From: Streptomyces sp. NBC_00377
GTDB lineage: Bacteria; Actinomycetota; Actinomycetes; Streptomycetales; Streptomycetaceae
Direction of reading: 5' to 3'
DNA: 64,000 nucleotides
Assembly: GCF_036075115.1 (NCBI RefSeq)
Contig: NZ_CP107958.1
Coordinates: 1,426,001-1,490,000 of the forward strand
Notes under the pieces: generated by a model
Told to the model about the DNA's origin: nothing
The model's input: the letters and a program-made list of their open reading frames with translations, nothing else
Database searches by the model: none
Made by a program: the position numbers and the translations under genes
Part shown: positions 52,437 through 61,410 of the stretch, piece after piece
How positions within the stretch are numbered: position 1 is the stretch's first letter
How the letters are laid out: each line of letters starts with the position of its first letter

Positions 52437-53096
52437 TCACATGTGGGCGCCGCGGCTCGGCTGGGGTGCGGCCGGCGCGTGGGCGATGAGGTGCTTCACG
52501 AGGGTCAGCAGGGTCTGGACCCCGGAGGCGGAGATCCGGGCGTCGCAGCGCACGACGGGGACGTCCGGGGAGAGGTCGATGGCGGCGCGCACCTCCTCGG
52601 GGTTGTAGCGGTGGGACCCGTCGAACTCGTTGATGGCGATGATGAAGGCCAGTCCGCGTTCCTCGAAGAAGTCGACGGCCGCGAAGCACTCCTCCAGACG
52701 GCGGGTGTCGGCGAGGATGACCGCGCCGAGGGCGCCCTCGGAGAGTTCGTCCCACATGAACCAGAACCGCTCCTGGCCGGGCGTGCCGAACAGGTAGAGG
52801 ACGTGGCTCGGGTCGAGGGTGATACGGCCGAAGTCCATGGCGACCGTCGTCTCGACCTTGTTCTCGATGCCGTCGAGGTTGTCGGTCGCCGCGCTGACCG
52901 TGGTGAGCAGCTCCTCCGTGCTGAGCGGCGCGATCTCGCTCACGGCGCCGACGAAGGTCGTCTTGCCGACCCCGAAACCGCCGGCGACCAGGATCTTCAG
53001 AGCTGTGGGAAAGGGATCCGAGCCGCCGCCGTCGTAGGCGCCGTGCTCGCCGTGCTCGTCGTACCTGCCGTACTCAGAGCTGTCGTCGTAGTCCAT
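52437..53096 (-). CDS. conservon GTPase/ATP-GTP binding protein (CvnD type)
   Basis: Ras/Arf-like GTPase of 219 residues. The P-loop is VAGGFGVGKTTFVG (GxxxxGKT), switch/Walker B region is VLYLFGTPGQERFW (the DxxGQ region with TPGQE), and the base-recognition NEFD is present. The first 28 residues are acidic and unstructured. The start overlaps the end of the DUF742 gene by 23 bases. Together with roadblock and DUF742 proteins it forms the typical bacterial small-GTPase complex controlled by the sensor kinase. Confidence 0.94.
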   Translation of the reverse strand: MDYDDSSEYGRYDEHGEHGAYDGGGSDPFPTALKILVAGGFGVGKTTFVGAVSEIAPLSTEELLTTVSAATDNLDGIENKVETTVAMDFGRITLDPSHVLYLFGTPGQERFWFMWDELSEGALGAVILADTRRLEECFAAVDFFEERGLAFIIAINEFDGSHRYNPEEVRAAIDLSPDVPVVRCDARISASGVQTLLTLVKHLIAHAPAAPQPSRGAHM

Positions 53097-53451
53097 CGAG
53101 CACTGCCTCCAGAAGGGCCCGGTCGGTGGGGATGTGGTGGTACTCGGGGGGCTTGGTGGTCAGCGCCCCGCAGTCGAGGAGGTCGGAGAGCAGCACCTTG
53201 GTGACCGCTGCCGGCAGCTTCAGATGGGCCGCGATCTCGGCCACCGACACGGGTGCGCGAGTCAGGTGGAGCGCGGTCGCGTGTTCGGGACCGAGGTAGC
53301 CGAGGGGGGTCGCCCCGGTGGCCATCACCTGCGACATGAGGTCGAGGGCGACGCTGGGCCTCGTCCGGCCGCCGCTGACCGTGAACGGGCGCACCAGCCG
53401 CCCGGCCGCGTCGTCGAGCCAGGGCCCGTCGCCGGCCGCCGCCACGCTCAA
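53074..53451 (-). CDS. DUF742 domain protein (CvnC type)
   Basis: Protein of 125 residues of the DUF742 family, which carries a winged-helix-like fold. The sequence RLVRPFTVSGGRTRPSVALDLMSQV and APVSVAEIAAHLKLPAAVTKVLLSDLLDCGAL are family hallmarks. It bridges the roadblock protein and the GTPase in conservons. The start overlaps the roadblock gene stop by four bases (ATGA). Its own stop lies inside the GTPase gene. Confidence 0.94.
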   Translation of the reverse strand: MSVAAAGDGPWLDDAAGRLVRPFTVSGGRTRPSVALDLMSQVMATGATPLGYLGPEHATALHLTRAPVSVAEIAAHLKLPAAVTKVLLSDLLDCGALTTKPPEYHHIPTDRALLEAVLDGLRRQL

Positions 53452-53882
53452 GGCCCCATCACCGACGGATCGACGGCGTGCTGCCGGGGCGCGGTCATGA
53501 GATACGGCCGGACGCTCTTGACGAGCATCGACATCTCGTAACCCAGCACGGCGGCGTCGGCCTCACGCCCGGCGAGCACCGCGAGACACGCGCCGGAGCC
53601 GGCGGTGGTGACGAACAGGAGCGTCGAGTCCAGTTCGACGACGACCTGCCGCACGTCCCCGCCGTCGCCGAACCGGACGCCGGCGCTGCGGCCGAGGGAG
53701 TACAGGCCGGAGGCCAGGGCGGCCATGTGGTCGGCGCTGTCGGGGTCGAGGCCGTGGACGGACTTCACGAGGCCGTCGCAGGAGAGCAGCACCGCACTCA
53801 TGGTGTGCGGTACGCGCTGCACGAGGCCGCTCATCAGCCAGTCGAGATCGGAAACATGGACGGTCGGCGCATCGCTCGCCAT
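53448..53882 (-). CDS. roadblock/LC7 domain protein (CvnB type)
   Basis: Protein of 144 residues with a roadblock/LC7 fold (LDWLMSGLVQRVPHTMSAVLLSCDGLV, AGSGACLAVLAGREADAAVLGYEM). Such proteins regulate the MglA/CvnD-type GTPases. It lies between the histidine kinase (62 bases away) and DUF742 (ATGA overlap). The start ATG at 53882 is preceded by AAGGAGTCGATCCACC and is the natural family start. Confidence 0.94.
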   Translation of the reverse strand: MASDAPTVHVSDLDWLMSGLVQRVPHTMSAVLLSCDGLVKSVHGLDPDSADHMAALASGLYSLGRSAGVRFGDGGDVRQVVVELDSTLLFVTTAGSGACLAVLAGREADAAVLGYEMSMLVKSVRPYLMTAPRQHAVDPSVMGP

Positions 53883-53944
53883 GGTGGATCGACTCCTTGG
53901 GGTACGAAGGTCTGCGGGAGCGCCGGAGGTGGGGGCGGCAGTGC

Positions 53945-56590
53945 TCATCCGGCCGGTGCGCTCCCGTCGTGGCGGGGGGTGGATCGGTCGGGACCGGGCA
54001 GGTCCAGCCCGTCACGCGTGCCGTACGCGTCGGGCGGCGCGGCGGCGTGCGCGGGGCGTGCCTGCGGTATGCGGGACGGATGCGACGTTCGTACGTCGGT
54101 GGGGAGCGGTGTCGGTGGCACGGGCCCGGCCCCGTCCGGACGCTCGACCGAGGCGCCGCCGACGGCACCGTCGCCGTCCGGTGCCCGGTCCCGGTCCGAC
54201 TCCGGGCGGGCGACCGGGTCCCCGAGCCGGACGCCGAGGGGGGCGTCCGGCGGGAATGCGGCCGGGTCCATGGCGTCGGACTCCAGGTTCTGCTGGGCCT
54301 CGGCCAACCCGATGCCCCGCTGGAAGGCGGCCATCAGGTTGGGGTCGTGGCCCGCCGGCTGCTCGGCGTCCTGGCGGGGAGCCGGGCCGCCGCGCAGCTG
54401 CGGCACGAGGTGCTCCTGTGCGCGGCGACGAGGCAGTTGGGGCTTGCCCATGGTGCCGCGCACAGCGCCTTGCGTGCCGACGCGCGGGGCGGGTGCGATG
54501 CCCGCGTTCCCTTCGACGACGGGCCGGTCGCCGCGCCGGATCCCGGGCACGGCCTCGGCCGGATTGGGCCGTTCCGTACGGGCCCCGCGGACGGGCAGCG
54601 GCACCGGCGCACCGGCCCGCGGCGGGATCGGCCCGCCGGGTCCCGCAGGCTCCACGGGGGCGGCGGAGCCGAGGCGCGAGGGCGCGGGTGCGGGTGCGCC
54701 CGGCCTCGGCACCTCGGCAGGTCCCGTCAGCGCCCCGCCGGTGTCGGGCCCGGGGTGCGGGGACGCGCCCACGAAGGAGGCCGCGGAGCTGTGCGGGACG
54801 CCCTGCGGATGGGGAAGACCCCGGTGCTCCGGGCCGGGCGTGTCCGGGGCCGGGGTGCGGGCCGGGGTCCGGTCCGCACCGGAGACGTCCCACTCTTCCG
54901 GCAAGCCGGTCGACGGACCCCGATGCCTGGTGTCCTCCACCAGCCCCGGCACGAACGACTGCCCTGCCCCGTCGGTGCCGTCGGTGCCGTCGGTGCCGTC
55001 GGTGCCGTCGACCGGAGAGAACGACCGGCCCGCCCCGTCGGTGCCCCCGAGCGGAGTGAACGGCCGCCCGGCCCCGTCGGTGCCGCCCAGCGCGCGGAAC
55101 GACCGCCCCGCCCCGTCGCTGCCCCCCACCGGGGACGGGATCGGCGGCCCAGCCGGATGCGCCGGGGCCGGCGGGTGCGTGTGACCCGGTTGCCGGCCCG
55201 CGCCCGTGGTGTCCTGCGGGTCGGGCGGCTGTGCGGGACCGGGTGACCGGGTGGTCCCGGACCGCGGAGCGGGTGGCAGGGGTGGCCGTCCCTGCCGGGT
55301 GGGGGCGGGGGGCGTGGCGGGTACGAGGGGCAGGCCGCCGCCGTCGGTCTCAGGGCCCCGCGGCGCCGCCCCGAGAACGCCCGGCGCGCAGCCCAGCAGC
55401 GCCTGCGGCACGACCAGGACGGCCTGGACACCGCCGTAGATGTTGCCCTGGAGCCGGACCCGGATGCCGTGCCGGCGGGCGAGCTGGGAGACGACGAACA
55501 GTCCGATGCGGCCGTCGGCGAGGAGCCGGCCGACGTTGACCTGGTCGGGGTCGGCGAGCAGGGCGTTCATCCTGCTCTGCTCCTCGACGGGCATACCGAG
55601 ACCACGGTCCTCCACCTCGACGGCCAGCCCGGAGGTGACGAGGTTGGCGCGCAGCAGCACCTGGGTGTGCGGGGCGGAGAACACGGTGGCGTTCTCGACG
55701 AGTTCGGCGAGCAGATGGATGACGTCGGCGACGGCGTGCCCGCGCAGTTCGCCGTCGATCGGCGGGACGAGTTTGACCCGCGAGTACTGCTCCACCTCGG
55801 CGATGGCGGAGCGGAGCACCTCCGTCATGGAGACCGGGTTGCTCCACTGCCGCCGCGAGACGGCCCCGCCGAGTACGGCGAGGTTCTCGGCGTGGCGGCG
55901 GATGCGGGTGGCGAGGTGGTCGACGTGGAAGAGGCCCTTGAGCAGGTCGGGGTCCTCGATCGCGTTCTCCAGCTCGTCGAGGATCGAGATCTCGCGGTGC
56001 ACCAGGGACTGAAGGCGTCGCGCCAGGTTGACGAAGACCTCCAGTTTCTGTTCGCTGCCCGCCTGGCTGGACAGCTGCGCTGCCTGCATCACGGAGGTGA
56101 CGGCCCCGTCGTGGGCCCGCGCCAGCTCGGCGGCGAGCAGCTCGAAGTCGTCGGCGTCGGCGGGCGGGCCGCCGCGCGGCGTGCGCGGGGGCGGGGCCTC
56201 GCCGCGGCGCAGCGCCTCGATGACGGCGCGCAGCTCGGCCTCGCCGCGCGCGCTGCCGCGGCGCAGGGCGGTGACGCGGTCGCCGACGGTGCGGGCGGCG
56301 CGGTCCGCGGCCACGGCGGCGATCACGATGCCGACGCCGGTCACCGCGACACCGCCGGCGAGGACCGCCCACAGGGTGGCGCCCGGCCGGACGCCGGTGG
56401 AGCGCACGGTGAAGAGGACGACGGCGCAGGCGCTGAGGGCGACCGCGGTCGGCGGGAGCACGGCGAGCCTCAGCAGCTGGGGCCGTATGTGTGTCTCGGC
56501 CGGCGCCGGTGCGGGGCGGGTGACCGGCCGCCCGTGCCGCCCGCCCTCACGGCGGTCTGCGCGTGCGGCGGGTGCGCGGAGGTGAGACAT
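53945..56590 (-). CDS. conservon sensor histidine kinase (CvnA type)
   Basis: Membrane kinase of 881 residues. Two close transmembrane helices (about 40-63 and 71-93) flank only about eight residues outside, so the usual extracellular NIT sensor is missing. The phosphoacceptor region is QSLVHREISILDELEN, followed by the N-box ELVENATVFSAP, G1 DRGLGMP and G2 GRIGLFVVSQLARRHG of a HATPase. After about residue 400 follows a long Pro/Gly/Ala-rich tail with a TDG repeat. GAGG precedes the ATG. It drives the roadblock-DUF742-GTPase genes behind it. Confidence 0.93.
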   Translation of the reverse strand: MSHLRAPAARADRREGGRHGRPVTRPAPAPAETHIRPQLLRLAVLPPTAVALSACAVVLFTVRSTGVRPGATLWAVLAGGVAVTGVGIVIAAVAADRAARTVGDRVTALRRGSARGEAELRAVIEALRRGEAPPPRTPRGGPPADADDFELLAAELARAHDGAVTSVMQAAQLSSQAGSEQKLEVFVNLARRLQSLVHREISILDELENAIEDPDLLKGLFHVDHLATRIRRHAENLAVLGGAVSRRQWSNPVSMTEVLRSAIAEVEQYSRVKLVPPIDGELRGHAVADVIHLLAELVENATVFSAPHTQVLLRANLVTSGLAVEVEDRGLGMPVEEQSRMNALLADPDQVNVGRLLADGRIGLFVVSQLARRHGIRVRLQGNIYGGVQAVLVVPQALLGCAPGVLGAAPRGPETDGGGLPLVPATPPAPTRQGRPPLPPAPRSGTTRSPGPAQPPDPQDTTGAGRQPGHTHPPAPAHPAGPPIPSPVGGSDGAGRSFRALGGTDGAGRPFTPLGGTDGAGRSFSPVDGTDGTDGTDGTDGAGQSFVPGLVEDTRHRGPSTGLPEEWDVSGADRTPARTPAPDTPGPEHRGLPHPQGVPHSSAASFVGASPHPGPDTGGALTGPAEVPRPGAPAPAPSRLGSAAPVEPAGPGGPIPPRAGAPVPLPVRGARTERPNPAEAVPGIRRGDRPVVEGNAGIAPAPRVGTQGAVRGTMGKPQLPRRRAQEHLVPQLRGGPAPRQDAEQPAGHDPNLMAAFQRGIGLAEAQQNLESDAMDPAAFPPDAPLGVRLGDPVARPESDRDRAPDGDGAVGGASVERPDGAGPVPPTPLPTDVRTSHPSRIPQARPAHAAAPPDAYGTRDGLDLPGPDRSTPRHDGSAPAG
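54971..55010. repeat. 9-bp tandem repeat (GTCGGTGCC x4) in the kinase tail
   Basis: Four consecutive copies of GTCGGTGCC plus four bases. On the coding strand this gives the TDG repeat. The number of copies can change without shifting frame (9 = 3x3), so length variation between strains is expected. Confidence 0.8.
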
Positions 56591-56901
56591 CGGTGTCCTC
56601 GTACTGGTCCGTCGAGCCTGGTCGTCGGTCGGGAGAGCCGAGGAGTTCGGCCCGCTGCCGTCCGACGGCCACTCACAGTAGTCGGCAACGCATCATGTGC
56701 GGTGGGCAGTTGACAAAGTCCCCCGGCGAGCGTCCCGCTCTGGTATGACGCTTCGCACGGCAGAGCGAAATACCCGCACCACTCGACTGACAACGCGGAA
56801 AGAAGTCGATCAGACCTGTTCAGAGGTGGTCCGGAAATGACGATGCGGGCCGGGGAGTTCTCCACTCCCCGACCCGCACGGTCGAACACATCCGCCCACG
56901 G
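56591..56901. other. 311-base intergenic region with a terminator hairpin
   Basis: Holds a hairpin of 14-base arms with one mismatch (56845-56858 and 56864-56877, around TCTCC) suited to end the minus-strand MBL-fold transcript or the opposite direction. TTGACA occurs at 56710-56715 on the plus strand but no gene lies downstream on that strand. No gene is supported. Confidence 0.55.
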
Positions 56902-58131
56902 TCAGCCCGCCGGGACCGCCTCCGGCGCTTCGCCGCCCTCGACGGCACCCTGCGCATTATCACTCTCGGTATCGGCTTTGGCCTTGGTTACCGTCTCGCT
57001 CAGCGGACGCCATCCCGCGGCGGGGGCGAGTGCCACCTCGCGCCACCACGGCTCACCCGGGAAGGTCTCGGCGGTCGGCTCGAAGGGCTCGCCCGGGCGG
57101 GGCAGGGCGGCGCGCGCTCCGGCCGCCCGCGCGGCGGCCAGCGTGCCCTCCCCCGGGTCCGTCCACGCGTGCGTGGCGAGGTTGAAGGTGGCCCAGTGGA
57201 TCGGCAGCATCACTCCGCCGGGACCGCCCTGGAGGTCCAGGTGGGCGCGCATGCCCTCCTCGGGAGTCATGTGGATGTCGGGCCAGAAGTCCGAGTACGC
57301 CCCGATCTGGATCATGGTCGCGTCGAACGGGCCGTGCTCGGCTCCGATGTCCTTGAAGCCGTCGAAGTAGCCGGTGTCGCCGCTGTGGTAGATCCGGTGC
57401 TCCTCGCCCGCGACCACCCAGGAGGCCCAGAGGGTGTGCTGGGTGTTGCGCAGGCCGCGGCCGCAGAAGTGGCGGGCCGGGGTGGCCGTCAGGGTGAGTC
57501 CGCCGACCTTCGTCTCCTCGTGCCAGTCCAGCTCGCGCAGCCGGTCGGCGGAGACGCCCCAGTGCTCGAGGTGGGAACCGACGCCGAGCGGTACGGCGAA
57601 CAGGGTGTCCGTGTCCGCCAGCGCCTTGATCGTGGGCAGGTCGAGGTGGTCGTAGTGGTCGTGGGAGATGACGACCACGTCGACCGGGCCCAGGGCGGCC
57701 AGCGGCAGCGGCACCGGGTGCAGCCGCTTGGGTCCGGCGAAGGCGAACGGGGAGCAGCGCTCGCCCCAGACGGGGTCGAACAGGACACGCCGCCCGTCGA
57801 TCTCGGCGAGCACGCTGGAGTGCCCCATCCAGGTCAGCCGCAGCCCCGTAGCCGGCGGCTTGGCGAGGTCGGCGAGCGTGGTCGGGTGCACCGGTACGGT
57901 GCCCACGGGGGCGCGGCGGGGCCGCTGGTCCCTGTCGAAGAAGACCTTGGCGAACTCGAGCATCGAACCCGAGGGGCGGGTACTCGCCACGCCACCGGGA
58001 TTCTGGAAGACCCCGTCCTTGAAGTGCGGCGATCTGCGGATACGCGCCAGGCGCTCACCGCTCGGATCCGCGCCGAAGGCCGCGGGCTGTAGAGCGCGGA
58101 GCCCGGAGCTCAGGGAACGGAAACCGGACAC
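56902..58131 (-). CDS. MBL-fold metallo-hydrolase (NAPE-PLD/UlaG-like)
   Basis: Zinc-dependent hydrolase of 409 residues. The metal motif VVISHDHYDHLD (HxHxDH) is near residue 155, further ligands are in ATPARHFCGRG and IYHSGDTGYFDGF, and the final histidine in MLPIHWATFNLA. It resembles N-acyl-phosphatidylethanolamine-specific phospholipase D and UlaG-type lactonases. The start is a GTG at 58131 with GGAGG four bases upstream. It is divergent from the Glu/Leu/Phe/Val dehydrogenase. The N-terminus is charged and has no signal peptide. Confidence 0.92.
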   Translation of the reverse strand: MSGFRSLSSGLRALQPAAFGADPSGERLARIRRSPHFKDGVFQNPGGVASTRPSGSMLEFAKVFFDRDQRPRRAPVGTVPVHPTTLADLAKPPATGLRLTWMGHSSVLAEIDGRRVLFDPVWGERCSPFAFAGPKRLHPVPLPLAALGPVDVVVISHDHYDHLDLPTIKALADTDTLFAVPLGVGSHLEHWGVSADRLRELDWHEETKVGGLTLTATPARHFCGRGLRNTQHTLWASWVVAGEEHRIYHSGDTGYFDGFKDIGAEHGPFDATMIQIGAYSDFWPDIHMTPEEGMRAHLDLQGGPGGVMLPIHWATFNLATHAWTDPGEGTLAAARAAGARAALPRPGEPFEPTAETFPGEPWWREVALAPAAGWRPLSETVTKAKADTESDNAQGAVEGGEAPEAVPAG

Positions 58132-58352
58132 GGTACCTCCAGGGGGAGTCGCTGAGGCATTCCATTATGGTCGCCCGCTCCGACAACGCCGGGGTCGCCC
58201 CGGTCATTCCGCCGCGCGCTCCACTCGCTCCCCGGGCGCCCCGGTCGTTCCGCCGCGCGCCTGCTTTGACACGACGCCCGCGCCCTTCCGATACTGACCC
58301 ACTGTTCAGTACCAGCCTTGTCGCCTCTCGTGTCCGCCGTTCAGGAGCCCGT

Positions 58353-59540
58353 ATGACCGCCCCCTTTCTGTCGCTCACCTGGACCGACGACGTCACGGGG
58401 CGGCAGGGCCATCTGGTCGTCGACCGGCTCGTGCGCGGTGTGTGCAGCGGCGGTCTGCGGATGCGGGCGGGCTGCACGCTCGAGGAGGTGACCGGACTCG
58501 CCCGTGGAATGAGCCTGAAGGAGGCGCTGCACTACGACCCCGAGGCGCGCTACGTCCCCCTGGGCGGGGCCAAGGGCGGCATCGACTGCGACCCCCGCGA
58601 CCCGGAGGCGTACGGCGTGCTGGTGCGGTACCTGCGGGCGGTGCGGCCGTACGTGGAGAGCTGCTGGACCACCGGCGAGGATCTGGGGCTGACCCAGGAG
58701 CTGGTGGACCGGGCCGCCGCCGAAGCCGGGCTCGTGTCGTCCGTGCAGGCGGTCTACCCGCTCCTGGAGGACGAGTCCGCCGCCCGCGAGCGGCTCGCGG
58801 CCGCCTTCGCCGTCGAGGTGGACGGCATCGGCCTGGACGAGCTGGTCGGCGGCTGCGGGGTCGCGGAGTCCGTCCTGACCGCCCTGGACCGGGCCGACGT
58901 GCCGCACGCCGGGACACGGGTCGCGCTCCAGGGCCTCGGCACCATGGGCGGGGCCACCGCGCGTTTCCTCACGCGCGCGGGGCTGACCGTCGTGGCCGTC
59001 GCCGACGTCAAGGGCACGATCGCCTGCCCGGCCGGTCTCGACGTGGAGGCGCTGCTGGCCGCGCGGGACGCCCACGGCACGGTGGACCGGAACGTGCTGA
59101 GGCCCGGGGATCTCGAACTTCCGGGTGACGCCTGGCTGTCGGTGGAGGCGGAGGTGCTGGTGCCGGCCGCCGTCTCGTACGCCATCGGGATCGAGGAGCA
59201 GGAGAGGATCGGCGCCCGGTGGATCGCCGAGGCGGCCAACATGCCGGTACTGCCGGAGGCGGAGGAGCTGCTGCACGCGCGCGGGGTGAGCGTGCTGCCG
59301 GACGTCGTCGTCAACTCCGGGACCAACGCCTGGTGGTGGTGGACCCTGTTCGGGGACATCGGCGCGGACGCGGAGGAGGCCTTCGCACACACGCGCCGCT
59401 CGATGCGCGCCCTGGTGGAACTGGTGCTGGCCCGCGCCGAGACGGACGGCACGACACCGCGGGCCGCCGCGCACACGATCGCCGCGGGGCGGCTGCCGGT
59501 GATCGCGGAACGCTTCGGCCGGCACCGGCCCGCCCGGTGA
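58353..59540 (+). CDS. Glu/Leu/Phe/Val dehydrogenase family protein
   Basis: NAD(P)-dependent amino acid dehydrogenase of 395 residues. The N-terminal GGLRMRAGCTLEEVTGLARGMSLKEALHY holds the substrate-binding lysine region; PLGGAKGGIDCDP is the family active site. The Rossmann domain is VALQGLGTMGGATARFL and the C-terminus is as in the family. It is closest in style to leucine/valine dehydrogenases and not to hexameric glutamate dehydrogenases. AGGAG lies five bases before ATG 58353. The substrate is not certain. Confidence 0.9.
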   Translation: MTAPFLSLTWTDDVTGRQGHLVVDRLVRGVCSGGLRMRAGCTLEEVTGLARGMSLKEALHYDPEARYVPLGGAKGGIDCDPRDPEAYGVLVRYLRAVRPYVESCWTTGEDLGLTQELVDRAAAEAGLVSSVQAVYPLLEDESAARERLAAAFAVEVDGIGLDELVGGCGVAESVLTALDRADVPHAGTRVALQGLGTMGGATARFLTRAGLTVVAVADVKGTIACPAGLDVEALLAARDAHGTVDRNVLRPGDLELPGDAWLSVEAEVLVPAAVSYAIGIEEQERIGARWIAEAANMPVLPEAEELLHARGVSVLPDVVVNSGTNAWWWWTLFGDIGADAEEAFAHTRRSMRALVELVLARAETDGTTPRAAAHTIAAGRLPVIAERFGRHRPAR

Positions 59541-59586
59541 GCGTCCGCCCCTGCGGGCCGGTCCGGCGGCGCTCGTGCCCACCGAT

Positions 59587-59592
59587 TAGGGT
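59587..59592 (+). promoter_or_regulatory. -10 element of a leaderless promoter (TetR gene)
   Basis: TAGGGT ends six bases before the GTG start at 59599. There is no ribosome site, so the transcript probably begins at the GTG itself. Confidence 0.6.
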
Positions 59593-59598
59593 GACGGA

Positions 59599-60219
59599 GT
59601 GGCGAGGGTCCGGTTGAGTGTGGCCGAGCGGCGCGAGGAGCTGCTGCGGGCGGCCATCGAGCAGATCGAGGCGCGGGGCGTGGCGGCGGTCAGGATCGCC
59701 GACGTCGCCGCGGCCCTCGGTGTGAGCAACGCGCTGGTGCTCTACCACTTCTCGACGAAGGAGAAGCTCGTCGCCGAGGCGTTCGCCTACGCGGCCGAGG
59801 GCGACCTGGCGCGGCTGCGCAAGCTGACCGGCCGTCGCACCACGGCACTGCGCCGGCTGCGCTCCGCGGTGCGCTGGTACGCCCCCACGGGCCAGGCCAA
59901 GGGCTGGCGGCTGTGGATCGAGGGCTGGGCGGTGTCGCTGCGTGAGCCCGCGCTGCGGGAGGTCGCGCGGGATCTCGACAAGGAGTGGAAGGCGGCGCTC
60001 ACCGAGGTGCTGGCGGAGGGCGTGGCGGCGGGCGAGTTCTCCTGCCCCGACCCGGCCGGCACGGCTCTGCGTCTGACGGCCCTGCTCGACGGACTCGCGG
60101 TACAGCTGACGTCCTACGCGGGTGCGGTGTCCCGGGCCCGCGCCCAGGAGTGGGTCGACCAGGCGCTGGCCCGCGAACTCGGCCTGGAAGCGGAGATGTT
60201 GGGCGCCCAGAAGCGCTGA
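59599..60219 (+). CDS. TetR-family transcriptional regulator
   Basis: Regulator of 206 residues. The helix-turn-helix is about residues 10-55 (VRIADVAAALGVSNALVLYHFSTKEKLVAEAF) and is followed by a TetR_C-type ligand domain with the conserved WRLWIEGWAVSLREPALREV. BetI-like proteins have this pattern. It lies 58 bases after the dehydrogenase gene on the same strand, with its own leaderless promoter. It may act on the dehydrogenase or on an unseen target. GTG start. Confidence 0.92.
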   Translation: MARVRLSVAERREELLRAAIEQIEARGVAAVRIADVAAALGVSNALVLYHFSTKEKLVAEAFAYAAEGDLARLRKLTGRRTTALRRLRSAVRWYAPTGQAKGWRLWIEGWAVSLREPALREVARDLDKEWKAALTEVLAEGVAAGEFSCPDPAGTALRLTALLDGLAVQLTSYAGAVSRARAQEWVDQALARELGLEAEMLGAQKR

Positions 60220-60355
60220 GGCGCCGCCTGTCCGCGAGCCCGGGCGGAGCGGGCCGTCGTCCGGCCGGCCCTTGTGCCGGTACGGCGCTCGGCCCGGCCC
60301 CCCGACCGCACCTGTCCTGAGGCTGCCGGATGCGCGGCTGCGGGGTTGGTGCCGG

Positions 60356-60411
60356 CGGGCGGGGCCGGGTGCGGGTGCGGTCGTCCCGGCACCCGCACCC
60401 GGCCCCGCCCG
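60356..60411. terminator. bidirectional hairpin terminator
   Basis: Perfect 23-base inverted arms (60356-60378 and 60389-60411) around ten bases, between the convergent TetR and SGNH hydrolase genes. It should terminate both. Confidence 0.88.
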
Positions 60412-60498
60412 GGCATCACTCCCGTGCGATCACCTCGCCGGCGGAGCGGCCTGTCGTACGTCGTTCACGGCCCGCCGCCGGTGCGAGCGGCCGACGGC

Positions 60499-61317
60499 TC
60501 AGGCCACGGCCGCGATCCGCATCCTGATGTCGTCCGGCGACAGCGTGCCCTTGGCGGTCACGTGGTCGCCCGAGGACTCTCCGCGCAGCCGGCGTCCGAT
60601 CCACGGCACCAGGTACTCGCGCGCCCAGTGGACGTCGTCGCGCCGCACCTCGAGCGTGCCGCGCGGCGGGAGCGGCGGCCAGGGCTGCTCCGGGTCGGCC
60701 GGCACCTCGAGGCCGAGGACCTGTCCGGCACGCAGCGCCACGCGCGTGTGCCCCTCCGGGGAGAGGTGCAGCCGGTCGCCGTCCCAGGCCCTGCGGTCCT
60801 GGACGGACTTCAGGGACCACAGGTCGAGCACCGGGCAGCCGTACCGGTCGGCGACGGCGCGGACATGTCCGTTGTACGTGGCGATCTTGCCCCGCAGATG
60901 CTTGAGCACGGGGATGCCACGGGTGTCGAAGCCGGTCGTCACCATGACGGTGCCGGCCACGGCGGTCAGGGCCGAGATCGCGCGCTCGAAACGCTCGGCG
61001 ACCTCGTCCGGGTCGGTTCCGGGACGGAGGATGTCGTTGCCGCCCGCACAGAAGGAGACCAGGTCCGGGGCGAGTTCAACCGCCCGGGTGAGCTGGTCCT
61101 CCATGATCTGGTCGAGCAGCTTTCCGCGGACCGCGAGGTTGGTGTAGTTGAAGTCGCCCTCGGGCCGCCGGTCCGCGAGGAGTACCGCGAACCGGTCCGC
61201 CCAGCCGACCAACGCCCCATCGGGGCCGGGGTCGCCGACGCCCTCGGTGAAGCTGTCCCCCACCGCCACGTACGACCCGATCACTGATCTGATGTCACTC
61301 TTCGAATCGTCTGCCAC
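60499..61317 (-). CDS. SGNH/GDSL hydrolase
   Basis: Esterase/lipase-like hydrolase of 272 residues. Block I GDSFTEGVGDP has the catalytic serine, block II the glycine (TNLAVRGKLL), block III the asparagine in CAGGNDILRPG, and block V DGDRLHLSPEGH the catalytic Asp and His. No signal peptide is present, so it is probably cytoplasmic. Start is a GTG at 61317 without a clear ribosome site. It converges on the TetR gene and is read into the terminator at 60356-60411. Confidence 0.92.
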   Translation of the reverse strand: MADDSKSDIRSVIGSYVAVGDSFTEGVGDPGPDGALVGWADRFAVLLADRRPEGDFNYTNLAVRGKLLDQIMEDQLTRAVELAPDLVSFCAGGNDILRPGTDPDEVAERFERAISALTAVAGTVMVTTGFDTRGIPVLKHLRGKIATYNGHVRAVADRYGCPVLDLWSLKSVQDRRAWDGDRLHLSPEGHTRVALRAGQVLGLEVPADPEQPWPPLPPRGTLEVRRDDVHWAREYLVPWIGRRLRGESSGDHVTAKGTLSPDDIRMRIAAVA

Positions 61318-61410
61318 AGCGGTTCATCATTCACCTTCGAATGTGACCTACGCGATCGTAGGAAGGAGTTGACGGGCGGTGAGATAAGACACCCTTAAAG
61401 GATTTGCCAA

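Noticed and set aside
54971..55010. CRISPR-like array
   Set aside because: The 9-bp units have no spacers and are inside a coding region; no Cas genes lie nearby.
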